Counted from the stretch's first letter, positions 33,736 to 45,589 are shown. The stretch is 64,000 nucleotides of DNA from Desmodus rotundus (GCF_022682495.2 NC_071397.1:7655082-7719081); one strand, 5' to 3'. Numbers and translations are program-made. Notes: a model not told the origin generated them from the sequence alone.

Positions 33736-34145
33736 GGATGGATAATCCCATACCAGTGGTTCATTTATGATCATTGGATTTGAAAAGCATGTTATGGCTA
33801 TACTTTGAAGCAGTTTTTACCTTCTTAATTGGTTTAGACTTGGCATGAAATTAAATTGGACCTGTGTTCCTTAAGAACAAGGACGTGGACAAAGAGGGTA
33901 TTGGCCCTGAGCGACACCAAGGTTAGTGGGAAACTGGGTTTGGATAAATTCTTTACCATGAAGAATCCATATAGTAGATACATCTTTGGGAGCTCAGGGA
34001 AGTAAAGAAGGTGTTGGGCCATGAACTTCTTCTGAGTACTTAGCACACGCTGGGTTCTCTGCCTGGAACTTCAAATACATCATCTCATCTGGGCTTCAGG
34101 AACACCCTACACAAGGAAATGCTTATTTATGTACATGTATATATA
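33735..34145. other. Intronic sequence, weak MIR-like words
   Basis: MIR-like cttagcacacgctgggttct and aatacatcatctcatctggg at 34035-34095; otherwise unrecognised. Confidence 0.4.
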
Positions 34146-34149
34146 AGTG

Positions 34150-34650
34150 AGGACTTGTCCATGGCCTCTTAGCCTCCTTTAGGTTTTTACTCAAAGTCAC
34201 CTTCTCCCCCAGACCCTGCCCAGACTGTGCATACCCCTCTTTTCTGCTTCATGTTTTCTCCTCGAAATTTAGCACTAACTTACTGTATATATTTTACCTA
34301 CTTATCTTCCTTATTGTTTGCCTTTCTTAAATTTTTTAAATTTTATCTTTCAATTGGCGTTGACATATACTATTATATTAGTTTCAGGTGTACAACACAG
34401 TGATTTGGCATTTATATCCCTTAAGAAGTGATCCCCCCGATGAGTCTAGTGCCCCCCTGACACCGTCCCTAGTTATTACAATATTATTGACTATATTCTC
34501 TATGCGGTACTTTACATCCTGTCGTGTGTCTTGGGCACCGGCAATAAAGCCCCCAAAAGTTGGGACATGTTTTCACGCACCATTATATCCTCAAAGTCTA
34601 AAACCCTCCCGGACACACAGTGTTTTTGCATGAATGAATACCCAGAAAAG
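34150..34650 (+). repeat. L2 LINE 3' end split by an L1 end
   Basis: The left half, 34150-34325, ends acttatcttccttattgttt. The right half, 34530-34645, has catgttttcacgcaccatta and a gcatgaatgaata end. Both halves fit one L2 3' end interrupted by the L1 piece. Confidence 0.7.
34326..34532 (-). repeat. L1 LINE 3' end, nested in L2
   Basis: Reverse L1 3' UTR words: tagtttcaggtgtacaacac, agtgatttggcatttatat, attacaatattattgactat and gcggtactttacatcctg. The T-rich end at 34330 is the L1 tail. Confidence 0.85.
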
Positions 34651-35300
34651 GTAGGAATGGGGCTTTGCCTCAGGTCCTTGTGCCTCCAAATCTGACAGTG
34701 TTCTCACTACCCATGTTGTCCTGACTGTGGCTCTATTTATGTACTGCTAAGAATTACATCAATCGAACTGGAATTTGGGAAAATCATGCACTTCGGTTGT
34801 GTGGTATCACACAGACCGGCATCTCCCGAATTGCCTTCTAGGAGTGCTATTTAGAATTCTGCAAGAAAGGCTGCTAAGGCCTCTGAGTTGGGGAAGCACT
34901 GCCTATTATCACTCACTCTTGCGAAAGCTCTGTATGCATTAGCAAGTTCAGAAGGGTTGCGAAATTCTGCTGCAGTGGAGAAACGGGATTAATGTTTAAC
35001 TCTGCATTGCTCCCTTTTTCAGTTTTGGCTAAAGAGACTCGTTTTTCTGAGCAGCGGCTATTAATATCTTAAGGAAGTGGAGCTCCATAGCTCTCACTTG
35101 GAGGAACAAAGATGCAGATAAAACAACTAGCTAATAAAACAAAGATACATTGTAAATCTAAAAACCTATTCCAATCAGACACTACTTTATTGTGAAGTTT
35201 TAAATTCCATTACTGTGTCTTTTTAAGGCTAAATCTCTCACCTGAGAGCCTTCAGGGCCAGAGACTTACCTTGTATTTTATCTACAGAAAGTATTGTTTC
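34650..35300. other. Intronic AT-rich sequence, nothing recognised
   Basis: No repeat I can name. The 34980-35270 part is repeat-free and AT-rich and could hold a conserved block. Confidence 0.4.
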
Positions 35301-35303
35301 TGA

Positions 35304-35602
35304 GCAACACTGTCCAACAGAAATATAATATGAGCCATAAATGTAATTTTAAATTTTCTACTGACCATATTTTTTAAAGGTAAAAAAGAAACAGGTGAAT
35401 CAATTTGGATAATATGTTTAATGGAAGCTGCCATATCCAAAATATGATTTCAACATGTAATCAGCACAGTTATTAATGAAACGATTAACATTCTTTTATT
35501 TGTACTAAGTCTTCAAAATCGGGTGTGTATTTAACACTTAGAGTGCATCTAAATGTTCACTAGCCATATGTGGCTGTTGGCTACACCCCTGGACAGACCT
35601 GT
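35304..35602. mobile_element. hAT-Charlie non-autonomous element
   Basis: Starts caacactgtccaacagaaat and ends ggacagacctg after tagccatatgtggctgttgg. The internal aaaaaagaaacaggtgaatc-like words and gggtgtgtatttaacactt are typical of this mammalian hAT family. The exact subfamily name is not certain. Confidence 0.75.
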
Positions 35603-35607
35603 TAGAG

Positions 35608-35826
35608 CAGGTGTTGGCTAACTACAGTCTGGCAGGGCCAAATCCAGCCTGCCACCTGTTTTCATAAGTAAAGTTTTCTTATAACTTGGCCGTGCTCATT
35701 CATTTACAAGTTGTCTATGGCTTTTTTCATGCCGCGTGGAGGAATAAATACAATGTGATTAACAAAGCCTAACCTATTAGCTATTTTGCAGAAAGAACTT
35801 TTACAGAAAAAGTTTGCCAACTGCTG
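35608..35826. mobile_element. Second hAT-type non-autonomous element
   Basis: Ends caggtgttggctaact and agtttgccaactgctg are inverted repeats. The interior has gggccaaatccagcctgcc and tgctcattcatttacaagt. It starts about six bases after the previous element. Confidence 0.8.
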
Positions 35827-35829
35827 TTC

Positions 35830-36185
35830 TACGAGATGTTTTTTCTTTTCCTCCTCTTCATTATGGTAATTTTCATTAAAAGTTTTTGCCAACACACCTA
35901 AGTCCCCATGGTTATGCTCTGGGCTTCCAGGAGTGGCCACCCACCTTGCCAGTCCATGCTCTCACCAGCCTTCTTCCTGAGGGGTGCCAGCCCACCCTGG
36001 CCCGGGTCCCACCAAGCACATCCATCCCAGAGGCATCCATATGTAGAAGCTTCCCACCTGCCAGCGTCTCCACGCCCAGATGTATCCTGGGTCCACATTT
36101 AGCTGGGCCCTGATAAAACAAACAGGAATCTTCTCCACCTGCATTGACCCTTTCCTTATTTTTTAGCACAAGAACAAGTTTTTGC
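35830..36185. other. Intronic sequence, nothing recognised
   Basis: No repeat or exon recognised. Confidence 0.45.
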
Positions 36186-36189
36186 AAGA

Positions 36190-36675
36190 GCTGGTCCTGC
36201 CCACTAGCTCAGTTTATCTCTTACTCCTCGCTCTCCCTTTGCTCGTCCTGTCCCGGCTCCACTCAAGCTCTCTCTTGTCAATCCAAGCTTGATCATCTGC
36301 CAGCAGTTCAACGTGCTCTGCTTTCATCCTGGCTTCTCCCCCACCTCCACTTCTGCCCATCCAAGCTCCTGTTCTGTCTCTGGGTCTCAGTTTAAATGCT
36401 ACCTACTCCAGAAGCCTCTCCAAAGCCTAAACCAAATGAGGCCTCCTGCTACTTACTCCTTAGCCCCCTGTACTTGCCTCACATATGGATCATCGCACTT
36501 TCAATTATAATTTCTTAATTACTGTCTTAATTCCTTACCCATCTGTCTTCCTAGTCTGTAAATTCCAAAAGGCAGGGAACTTACCTGTCCCGTCCACCCA
36601 TCACTGTGCCCCCAGTACCCAGCACCGCCCCTGACTCATAGTAAGTACACAGTAAATATCAATTAAATGAATGAC
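36190..36675 (+). repeat. L2 LINE 3' end, long copy
   Basis: Colinear L2: ctcagtttaaatgctacct, cagaagcctctccaaagcct, tttcttaattactgtctta, agtctgtaaattccaaaagg, then atcaattaaatgaatgac. Confidence 0.88.
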
Positions 36676-37960
36676 AGTCCTGAGCAAAGTGAGTTTTTGG
36701 CATTGGCACTGAGGTGCTGTTGGCTAATAAGCTGAGCAAACCATCTCTACAAAGTGGCCTGCCTGGTCACAGCAGAAGCTTCAGAAGCATTGTCCGCCAA
36801 CCACTGGCTGCCCTTTCTAGCCTGACTCACCGTGGCAGTAGAGTCAGGGAGGCCATATTTCTCTGGCCCCTCATCTGCTCAAGCAGGGATGAGTGGTATC
36901 TCTATAACCACTGAGGACATGGGGACAGGCACGCCCACGGGTGCCCCTGGCTAGTCGAGCTGGAGGTGGCTTTGTGCATGCATGCGTGTATTTGTATGTG
37001 TACAGAGGAAGGTAGTGTTCTGAAAGATGCCCTACTATGCACTCTTGTCAGCCTGCCTCTGGCAGACAACCACGGCGGTGGCGGTGGTGGAAATCAGGGA
37101 GTGCCCAGACATGTTGGGATGTATACCCTGCACGGGGCCCATTGTTTTAAACAGTTTTGTCCTTGTAAATCAAGCTAAACAAATCACATTTTAAAAAAGT
37201 TTGTGGAGGATTAGCAAACGTCTAATGAATTCAAATCTGTGACATAAAAGAGCTGGGTAAATATGTTTTAAGTAATCAGCGTGGAAGATTACTGACGGAG
37301 AAGCGACTATTGAATCTTAATTAAAATTGTATTCTGAGAACTGTCACTTAAAATATTACTCTCAGAGCCAAACAAAAAGCAGCTTAAACCCTGAGTTGGG
37401 AAGGCAGGTGAAAAGGCCGGGTCGATACTCATAATTGGTACAAATGGTCAGGGAAGTCTCTCTTCTGAGCAGTAACTTAAACACTGGGAGGAGCAACCTA
37501 GATCCCTGTAAGCCTCTCGAACAGTTGTACGTGCAGGAGGGAAGCAAGGAGAGGCGGAGATTGGGAGGGGAGGGCTGGTATCTGGAACAAAGAACCAGAT
37601 CTAAATGGGCGGGGGGTGGGGGGGGCATGGGATTATTGGTGGGCAAAGCTGAGAGAAGTGCATGAGCATCAGAAGCCAGGTTGAGAGTGGCAGCTTGTAT
37701 CAGATGTCAGAATCGACCTTCAGAGAAGGAATCCCTCTGCAGAGGAGCCGGAGCTTGGCTGCTCAGAAAGTCCATGAGCCCTTAGTGGGAGAGGGGATGG
37801 AACAGAGGGGCATTGCCAGGAGAGACAGAATGAGAGGAGCTGGGAGAAGACAATAATGACTCTCCCCGAACTGACAGTGCTGGGGAGAATCGCTGCATCT
37901 CTGGGACTGGAACCAGGGTAGGAGCGGTGTCTCTTCCCTCCCAATGGTGTTTCTCCGTGC
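36675..37960. other. Intronic sequence; candidate conserved block inside
   Basis: Mostly unrecognised. The part 37185-37375 is repeat-free, AT-rich and holds attaaaattgtattctg and taatgaattc, a candidate conserved element. A G-rich run lies at 37606-37625. Confidence 0.35.
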
Positions 37961-37964
37961 AGTC

Positions 37965-38225
37965 TTCCCAACACCTCCGCAAGGTGAGTGCTGCCACCAG
38001 GCCACAAGGCGCTCGTCTACAAGGAGGCAGGGGACGACTCCTGGCTGTTTGTAGGGTCCCTTAACTGAACAGCCTCTGCACTGACCAACCTGCTCTACCC
38101 TACCCTGTGGTCCTGAGTATTTTATCCCCATTCTAACCACTTAAAGTGAGGTCCAGAAAGGCTGGAGCCTGCCCAAACTCTCCCAACTCCCGAGAGAGGA
38201 ACCGCAATTGGAACTGAGGATTGGC
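37965..38225 (-). repeat. MIR SINE, split or decayed
   Basis: Reverse MIR words: cttcccaacacctccgcaag, ttttatccccattctaacca and gaggtccagaaaggctggag. The middle is unmatched. Confidence 0.5.
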
Positions 38226-38478
38226 TTCTGGCTGTTCTCTTCCTCAGATGAGGCTCCCTCCCATCTCTGCCCCACAAGCTTCCATGTGACTTGTGTACTC
38301 AGAGAAATCTGCTGCCTCCGCTACGGGATTGCTTAGTAACCAGTGATGGCCTCGCTCGTCAACTAAATTTGGGTACTTATGTTTCCTTTTTGAGGATGGG
38401 CCTGGAAAGAACACTGGTTTTCCCTGAAGCAGAAGCCTAATTGGCTGAGAAACATTCACTTGTCAGGCCCTGATGGTG
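38225..38478. other. Intronic sequence, nothing recognised
   Basis: No repeat or exon recognised. Confidence 0.45.
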
Positions 38479-38479
38479 G

Positions 38480-38546
38480 TCACACACACACACACACACA
38501 CGGGCACACATGTATGCACACACATATGCACACACATGCACACACT
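38480..38546 (+). repeat. (CA)n microsatellite
   Basis: Eleven perfect CA units at 38480-38501, then interrupted CACACATG units. Confidence 0.95.
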
Positions 38547-38549
38547 TAA

Positions 38550-39715
38550 ATATACTGGCAATGTATCGAGTTGTGGAAATAGGCTGATGGTTTGTAAGCA
38601 GAGTCAACAGATGGAATTTTATATTTAAACCAAAAGAAAAGAAAAGAAAGATGAGGACAGAAAGTGGAAAATGAAGGGACATGGTGGCAGTGAAAGAAAA
38701 TTCCTATCCCTTCACTTGAAGACGAGACCAGAGACTTTGCTCCCCCTGCCCCGGCCCTGGGCCCTGCCTCCTGTCAGAAGCTCCTGGAGCTGTTTCAGAC
38801 AGAAGAGGCAACATTTAGCAGATGGCTGGCAAGATACATGTGATATCTCTCCACCCTGATTTCCATTTAAAAGATACCTTAGCAACCAGCCAGGAGCCAC
38901 CCACCCCTGGAGCCTGTAAATCAGATGAGATGCCTGTCTCTGCTTCAGGTAAAAAGAAATGGCCCCTCAAGGGTGCTGCAGGCTGGGAAAATGCGAATTA
39001 ATAAGAGAGGGAGGGGTTCGAATCTGCCAGGAGAGGCAGCACCTGCACCTCCTTGGCAGGCTTCCCCTCCCAGAGCACTTGCTGTTCCCCATACATCACG
39101 CCACTCAGGAGGCACTGGCTCTGGGGCAGGCAGATGGGAAAATAAAACTGGACTTCCAGACTTCAGCTGTGGGGCTGCCTTCCTGGTCCAGGAGCTGCAG
39201 ACCTGCCCTGCCCCACCTGCGGCACCTCTGCCTCCCAGACCCTCTTGAAGTAACAGTCTGAGGCTTCTTCCATGGGTACCAAAAAAGTTAGAAACAGACA
39301 GCCGATTTCCCAAACACCTTTCCAGACACTGCCCTGTGTAGGAATCCCTTGGGAACAGGGAGAAAAGGGTGAGGGGCCAAGCTCAGTGGGTGTGCTGGGA
39401 GAGGGAGAAAGCCCTGATCTCAGACAGCTCCCAGACAGACAGGGGAGGCATAGCTTTTGACCTCAGAAGACTATTTGTGTGTGTGGCGGGGGGGGGGGGG
39501 GGTATGTAGGGTGTTGATCAAACTGGTGAGAAGTACTGGATCAAGGTGTCGGCCAGTTTGGTTTCTTCTCAGGCCTCTCTGGCCACCTTGTCATTGTGTC
39601 TTCACCTGGCCTTTCCTCTGTGCACGTGGTCCTGCTGTCTCTCCGTGTGTCCACGTCTCCTTTTCTCCTAAGGACACCGGTCAGCGGCCGTAGGGCCCAC
39701 CCTAACGGCCAGTTT
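38550..39715. other. Intronic sequence, nothing recognised
   Basis: Includes an (AAAAG)n patch at 38630-38650 and a 15-base G run at 39488-39502. Confidence 0.5.
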
Positions 39716-40450
39716 TAATTCAAGCACCTCTTTAAAGGCCTTATTTCCAAATATAGCCATGTTCTGAGGTACTGGGGGTTAGGACTTCAACCTATAAATT
39801 TGGAAGGGGCACAGTTCAGTATAACATTCTGCCTTCTGCCCACCCCCAAATTCATGTTTTTCTTATATGAAGAATTCATTAAGCTCCATGCCAAAAGTCT
39901 TAACCCATTCTAGCATCAACTCTAAGTCCAAAATCTCACCAAAATATCATCTAAAACCATGTGAGCGAGAATTGAAGAACTGAGGCAAAATTCCTCTCCA
40001 GCTGTGAGTCTGTGAAATCAGACAAGTTATCTGCTTCCAAATACAGTGGGGAGACAGCTGTAGGTAGACATTCCCATTTCAAAAGGGAGAAATCAGAAAT
40101 TGGAAAGAGGGAAGGGATACAGGTCCCAAGCAGGTTTAAGCCTATAGCAGGGCAAATCCATTTGCTTTGAAGGCTCGAGAATCATCCTCTTTGGCTTGAT
40201 GCTCTGTCCTCTGGGCCTACTGGGGTGGCAGCTCTACCTTCTGAGCCCACTAGGGTGGCTGTGCCACCCTTTTGGACCTAGTGGCAGTCCTATAGGCAGC
40301 TCCTATTTTAATGTTGGGGTCACAGTTTCCAGTTTAAAAGGAGAAAGAAAGGTAGGGGGATGGGGTGGAGAGAGAAGCCAAATTCCCAAGGGAGCCACCG
40401 CCCTCAGAAGGTCTTAGTTTTGTGGGTACAGAATGACACCCACACAGGAT
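39715..40450 (-). repeat. MaLR element remnant: 3' LTR end plus internal stub
   Basis: 39715-39830 reads as the reversed 5' part of an MLT1-type LTR: ttccaaatatagccatgttc, ggggttaggacttcaaccta. Beyond it, 39831-40420 matches MaLR internal sequence: aaaagtcttaacccattcta, aggcaaaattcctctccagc, gacattcccatttcaaaagg. Because the internal part precedes the LTR, this is a 3' LTR. It is non-coding and decayed. Confidence 0.8.
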
Positions 40451-40755
40451 GGGCAAAAACATTCCCTGTGTGTCCCCTCAGCAAAGCCATGGAGACAAGG
40501 GCCACATCTTGAATCACCAAGCTTCTTCATCAACTAGCTAAAAAGAGTTGTTTATCTTCGCATAAGTAACAGGAAAGAAAAGGGGAAATAATGCCTAGCA
40601 CATCAAAAGGGTAGAATGAAGCCATTTAGGCTGTTTAAACGTCCATGGTGCAAGATAAGCAGTTGTTATCTTAGTTATTAGGCTTAAGCTCAGAACAGCT
40701 TCCTCTCTGTTCTCAGCGACAGCATTATGCCTCTGTGTTAACACAACCAGGACAG
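40450..40755. other. Intronic sequence, nothing recognised
   Basis: Possibly more MaLR-derived sequence, too decayed to call. Confidence 0.35.
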
Positions 40756-40920
40756 CTTTCATTGTACTGCAATGTACTGTCATTACCTGTTTCCCTGTCT
40801 CCTACCCCATTCACCCGGGAGCCCCATCTTGGCAGGGAGTGCATTTTGTTCATCTCTGAACCCCCAGGAGGAGTCCAGCACCTGGCACAGAGCAGGCACC
40901 TGGGACGTGTGCTCCATGAG
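40755..40920 (+). repeat. L2 LINE 3' end fragment
   Basis: Contains ttggcagggagtgcattttg, ttcatctctgaacccccagg and cacctggcacagagcaggca. Confidence 0.75.
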
Positions 40921-41776
40921 GAGTGAAAGTGTAAGTGCTCTAGCTTGAAGGGTCATAGCCTCTGACACCCTTGTTCACTTGCACAGGCTGCCTAGCTGCG
41001 GGAGCGGGAGCGTGCCGGGCCTTGTCTGGGGCAGGGCGGGCATGCGGGAGAAGTAATGCCCAGAGAGCAGCCTCTGGCCAATACTTGTGATGGGGATAGA
41101 GGATGAATGCCCAACCTCCTCAGCCCTTGGGTGGGATGACTCTGAGGTACACTCCGTACAGTCCCCTAAAAGTGCCGAGTGGTACTGAGCCTGGCTGCTC
41201 CTGATCCGCTGTGTACTGGCTGCCTTCTCTCTCCCATCTCCCCTCCTGTTTCTCTTCCCGCGTGTCCTGCCATCACCGGCTCCATAAGCCACTTATGCTC
41301 AAATTCTTGTTTCAGGTCCACTTCTGGGAAACCCAGCCTCGGGCACGCTTCTTAATTATAACTCTCATTAGGTACAGTACCAACTGAGCCTGGGCCACTG
41401 TGGAAATGTCAGATGCATAAAAGTAAAAAATGATAAGAAAGCCATGCACATTTTCGTCAATGACTAAAGAAAACTAGCAGCTTGATGAAGGAAGGAGACC
41501 TCATTTCCCCCACTAATGACTGACTGGCAGCAATAGCTAAATGAAAAAGGTCTTCTGCCCATGCATTCATGACCAGGTGGAGCACTAGCCTCTCTTGTGT
41601 TGAGACCCAAGAGCCAGGGGTGAGTGAGGGTTTGTGCATCAGGGAGGGAGGCCCATGAGCAGGCAGGGGTGGGCTATGGGTGCGGAGGCCGGGACAGGAA
41701 CGAAGCGGTGTATGTGAGGAAGCAGGTGTCTGACTGAAGGAGCCCGTGTGAGTGAGGGTGTGCTGCCTGAATGGAG
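40920..41776. other. Intronic sequence, nothing recognised
   Basis: No repeat or exon recognised. Confidence 0.45.
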
Positions 41777-41814
41777 GTGAGTGAGTGAGTGAGTGAGTGA
41801 GTGAATGGGTGTGT
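41777..41814 (+). repeat. (GTGA)n microsatellite
   Basis: About nine GTGA units in a row, within a wider GTGTGAAT-rich patch. Confidence 0.95.
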
Positions 41815-42600
41815 TTGTGTGAATGGAAGGCTGTGTGGGTGAGGGAGAGCCCGGATTTATGAATGGGGGCCGGATGTGAATAAGGCTGCCTGCGAGTCCA
41901 GGGGGTGTCAGGAAGGGAGCGGGATGAAAACAAACGCTGTTATGCAGCTGTGCTGTCAACCTCAGATGCATTAATCTCCACGGTTGCCTGTGATCTGCCC
42001 CTGCTCAGGGGACTCGGACGGCCCACGGGGCTGGCAGCTCTCAGCATCACTTCAGGGCTTGGCCCCCTCCCTGTTGCCGCCCGTCAGCTGCTACTCCAGC
42101 CCTCAGGGGTGAGTGTTGGGGGACTCTGGATTCACACACAGAGATTTTTGCTTTAATTTAGTTATGACTTTCAAAACCTCCCAACCCCATTTCAAGCATC
42201 TTTGAGATTCTCGCACCTGAAGCCCCAAGGGATGATCCACCTCTAGGAACCTGGTGGACCACTCCCTTCTCACCTCAGAGGGAGGGCGTGGAGGATGTGA
42301 ACACACAGGGATGCATCTCGAGTCACTAGGGCCTTTCTGGTCCTTTCTCCCTTTCCCAAGGTCTTCCCCAACAGAGTCATATCCAAGGACCAGTGCTCGC
42401 CACCTTAGCCGTTTCATCTCACCCAGCTCTGAACCACAGGGCACCCCTGCTTCACTGACTCATCAGCATCACCCACCACCCTCTGAGCACCCCTGGCCTT
42501 CCCCTGTCCCCACACTCAGTGGAACAGCCTCAGTGCTGGTCCTCTCCAGGACCGTGCTAACGAAGGGAGCGCTGGGGTGGATAATTCAAAGCGGCAGATA
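41815..42600. other. Intronic sequence, nothing recognised
   Basis: GC-moderate sequence without a supported feature. Confidence 0.45.
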
Positions 42601-42795
42601 ATCCAAAACTCATTTCCATTTGGCTGGGGAACATTCGCTCTATGATTTACTCTCCTCATTATGTTTGGCTCAGGCAAAAATTAAAATTGGCTTTTCTTTA
42701 TCAAGTCACCGAGCTACAGGGTAGGCAATGGCCAGATTGCATTAAAGTTCAATCCAGCTGTAGGACATAATTATGGGTCAACATCTGAACAGGAT
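42600..42795. promoter_or_regulatory. Candidate conserved non-coding element
   Basis: Repeat-free AT-rich block with attaaaattggcttttctt, gcattaaagttcaatccagc and gacataattatgggtcaa. Composition resembles deeply conserved enhancers. Function is inferred, not shown. Confidence 0.25.
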
Positions 42796-42844
42796 AACAG
42801 ACTTGAAGGCTGCTCAACCTCAGGGTTAGATCGCCCTTTGCCAG

Positions 42845-42930
42845 CGGGAGCTCTCTGAGGACAGAGCTGTATCTCCCCTCAGACCGGGGCTCCCTGAGGG
42901 CAGGGCCGTGTTTAGTCTGTATCTAAGCAT
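42845..42930 (+). repeat. L2 LINE 3' fragment
   Basis: Contains ctccctgagggcagggccgt after gagctgtatctcccctcaga, typical of the L2 end. Confidence 0.55.
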
Positions 42931-44370
42931 CTGCTCACAGCTCTGCCTCTGGGATCTGAAGCTGATATCAGCAGTACCACCCTGATCTTTTCACTGCTCG
43001 CCCTTGGGGGCCCAAGTGAGGGCCAGCCATTCCCTGTGTCTGCCAAGGGTCCTCCGCAGGGCCAGCCCCAGTTGGAGGGTCGTTAAGGCTCTCAGGCCAT
43101 GCTGAGGACCACGTCTCACTGAATAATCCCGGGGTCACTACCCTGCCCTGTTACATGTTCAGTATGACATCAAGCTTGGTGTAGTTAATGCCGGCTCCTA
43201 ACAACACTTCTGATTATTAAAAAATGATTTCAGAGAATCAAGTTGGCTTCATGTGCTCATTTAAGCTTCCATGTTTGTGGATGGTGGGGAGAAGCCGCTG
43301 CAATGGGGAACACAGTTCCCACAAAGGAGTGACGTTCCCACGTCACCCCTGCAACGCCTGGGAGGCCACGGCCTGGGAACAGAACCCTTCCCTATTAGCC
43401 AACCTAACTTGCGAGGTAACACACAAAAGCAAAAGGACTTTCGGTTGGGGCTCCTGTCATTCGTTTATAGGCCCCACAAATTCACTCAATGGCCAGATCA
43501 CGGGGAAAAGCTACAAAGGGAAAAGGCCTACATGTGGGGTCTCACGCAGGCGGTCCCATCTCACATGCCCCAGCAAAGTGGCCACTAAACGGGTGAGAAG
43601 GGAGGTGGGGCAGGGCTGTCAGGCCCTTCGGATGTTGGGGTGCGAGGCCAGCAGGCCACCTCTGTCTCCGTGCACAAACTACAAACACTGCCCAGAGACC
43701 AGGTCTGGCTCTAGCCCCTGTAGCTTCCTCCCATTTTGTACAAAGCAAACGGGACAGGGTCCCCTGCCTGCTCCTCCACTGTGTCTCTCTCCTGAGTTCT
43801 CCCAGTTAGGGGGAGAAGCGACAGAGAGACATTACCAGTCAGGGCCCTGGGGCAAACAGATGACACAATGCAAGGGGCACCTAAAGGAAGTCCACTGAGG
43901 GGACAACTACAGAGGTGTGGGCAGGGTCAGGAAACTGAAGCAGGGTGCTGTGACACCCAGGGGCTGGCACGGGGTGGGAAAGCCTGTTTCCCTTTCACCC
44001 TTAGGCCTAAAGGGGCAATGGCAGAGGGAAGTTTCAGCCCTGGGAGAAGCAGTGCATGACAGAGCTTAGGGCCCTTAGTGGCTGGACAGATATAATCCAC
44101 TGACCAACCACAGCCTAGAGTGACAGGCCTCAGAAATAGGCGCCTGTCTGTCATCCCGCTGGGGCCTCTCAAAGCCTCAACACAGGAAGCCAGAGGGCAA
44201 GGGAGCCTGCAGGAAGCTTTCCATACAGGCCAGCCTCTGGGGACACAGGGCAGGGTGGATAAGGGGGAGGGTTTACCTGGAGGAACAAATGGAAAATTAC
44301 CTGCACACAGAGAGAGCACCTTTCTCTCTCATCAACTTTCCCAATGAGTTGTGGATAACAAAACCACTTG
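42930..44370. other. Intronic sequence, nothing recognised
   Basis: A long plus-strand open stretch (43224-43898) has no domain-like content and is not called. Confidence 0.5.
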
Positions 44371-44373
44371 GAA

Positions 44374-44387
44374 GTGTGTGTGTGTGG

Positions 44388-44425
<38 letters not shown>

Positions 44426-44486
44426 TAGAGAGAAGGAAGAAAAGGAGGGGGAGAGGGGAAAAGGAGGAAGAGGAGAAAGAGAGAGA
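44374..44486 (+). repeat. (TG)n followed by polypurine GA tract
   Basis: A short TG run, then about 100 bases of G/A with a single T at 44426. Confidence 0.95.
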
Positions 44487-44744
44487 TGATCCATTGGAAA
44501 CAATAAACCCCACAGACTCAAGGGCAGTAAATATGAATTCAATTTGGTTTTGCCATTTACACAACCCAGCCTTCTTAAGCACTGACAGGCTGATCAGATA
44601 AAAGTCGCTGTTGCCACCAGGACAGCACATTTAAATTTTTATTGCAAACACCAGGCTCCATTACCCTGAGATTTGCTCTCTGCATTCCTAATATTGTCTT
44701 TCTTCATGCTGGAATGTAAGTGTCCTGACTGCCACCAGCAGCCC

Positions 44745-44850
44745 AGTACAGCAGGGTGACCACCCCCAGTTCTGTGACCTGGATCTCCATGTGGCCTGCA
44801 CTGGACCTCAGCAAGCCCATTCTCCCTTGTGCCTCAGTTTTCTCATTTGG
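44745..44850 (+). repeat. MIR SINE fragment
   Basis: Contains cagttctgtgacctggatct and gtgcctcagttttctcattt, ending directly in the GA microsatellite. Confidence 0.75.
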
Positions 44851-44852
44851 GC

Positions 44853-44887
<35 letters not shown>

Positions 44888-44892
44888 AAGAG

Positions 44893-44967
<75 letters not shown>
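44853..44967 (+). repeat. Compound (GA)n(GT)n microsatellite
   Basis: About 84 bases of GA with few interruptions (44853-44936), then about 15 GT units to 44967. It starts at the end of a MIR. Confidence 0.97.
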
Positions 44968-45147
44968 TCTGGGGGGGATCCATCTATTCAAGTGCCTTTC
45001 CAGCCCCAGTTTGATCAAATTTGGGTGGGGGGCAGTGAAGACCTGAGCATCCTATTCATCCCCGCTCCAGCCACCCTGGCCCCTCAAGTGTGGGAAATGG
45101 AATCCTGGCTGCTGTCTCCTTCGCTGTCCTCAGGTCTGCAAGCCTCA

Positions 45148-45325
45148 TAGGACTTCTCCTTTTCCTTTTCCTTTTCCTTTTTTTTCCAGTTTTCGGACTT
45201 ATCTCTCTGTTTTCTCCCCTCCTTTCCCCTTTTCTCTGCATAATCTTCTCTCTTTCTCTGGTTCCCTCTGTCTCTGCCTGTCTTCTTTGTCCTCTCCGTC
45301 TTTTTTCCTTTGGCTTCTTCCCTGA
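45148..45325 (+). repeat. (CCTTTT)n and polypyrimidine stretch
   Basis: Four to five CCTTTT units at 45157-45190, followed by a C/T-rich run to about 45325. Confidence 0.85.
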
Positions 45326-45585
45326 AGACTTTGTCTGCAGTTGATCTGGAACATTGTGCTCAATCCCTCTCTCCTATGACCCTCCACCCCCACCCCTACA
45401 GACCGGGGACGTACTTGACTCAGCTGCAAGGACCCAACAGTTCATCCAGGCTTCTGCTGAGCACCAGCTCCATGTGGGCCCGTAGGGTGAGCAGAACAGA
45501 TGGGCCCTCTCCCCTCTCCTTGGGAGGAGCTTACAAACATGGACATGGGCAACTGCAATCCAGCAGAGGAGAGAAGTATCTACAG
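45325..45585. other. Intronic sequence, nothing recognised
   Basis: No repeat or exon recognised. Confidence 0.4.
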
Positions 45586-45589
45586 CATG

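Noticed and set aside
43224..43898. 224-codon open frame on the plus strand
   Set aside because: No domain or family similarity that I recognise; single frame in intronic sequence.
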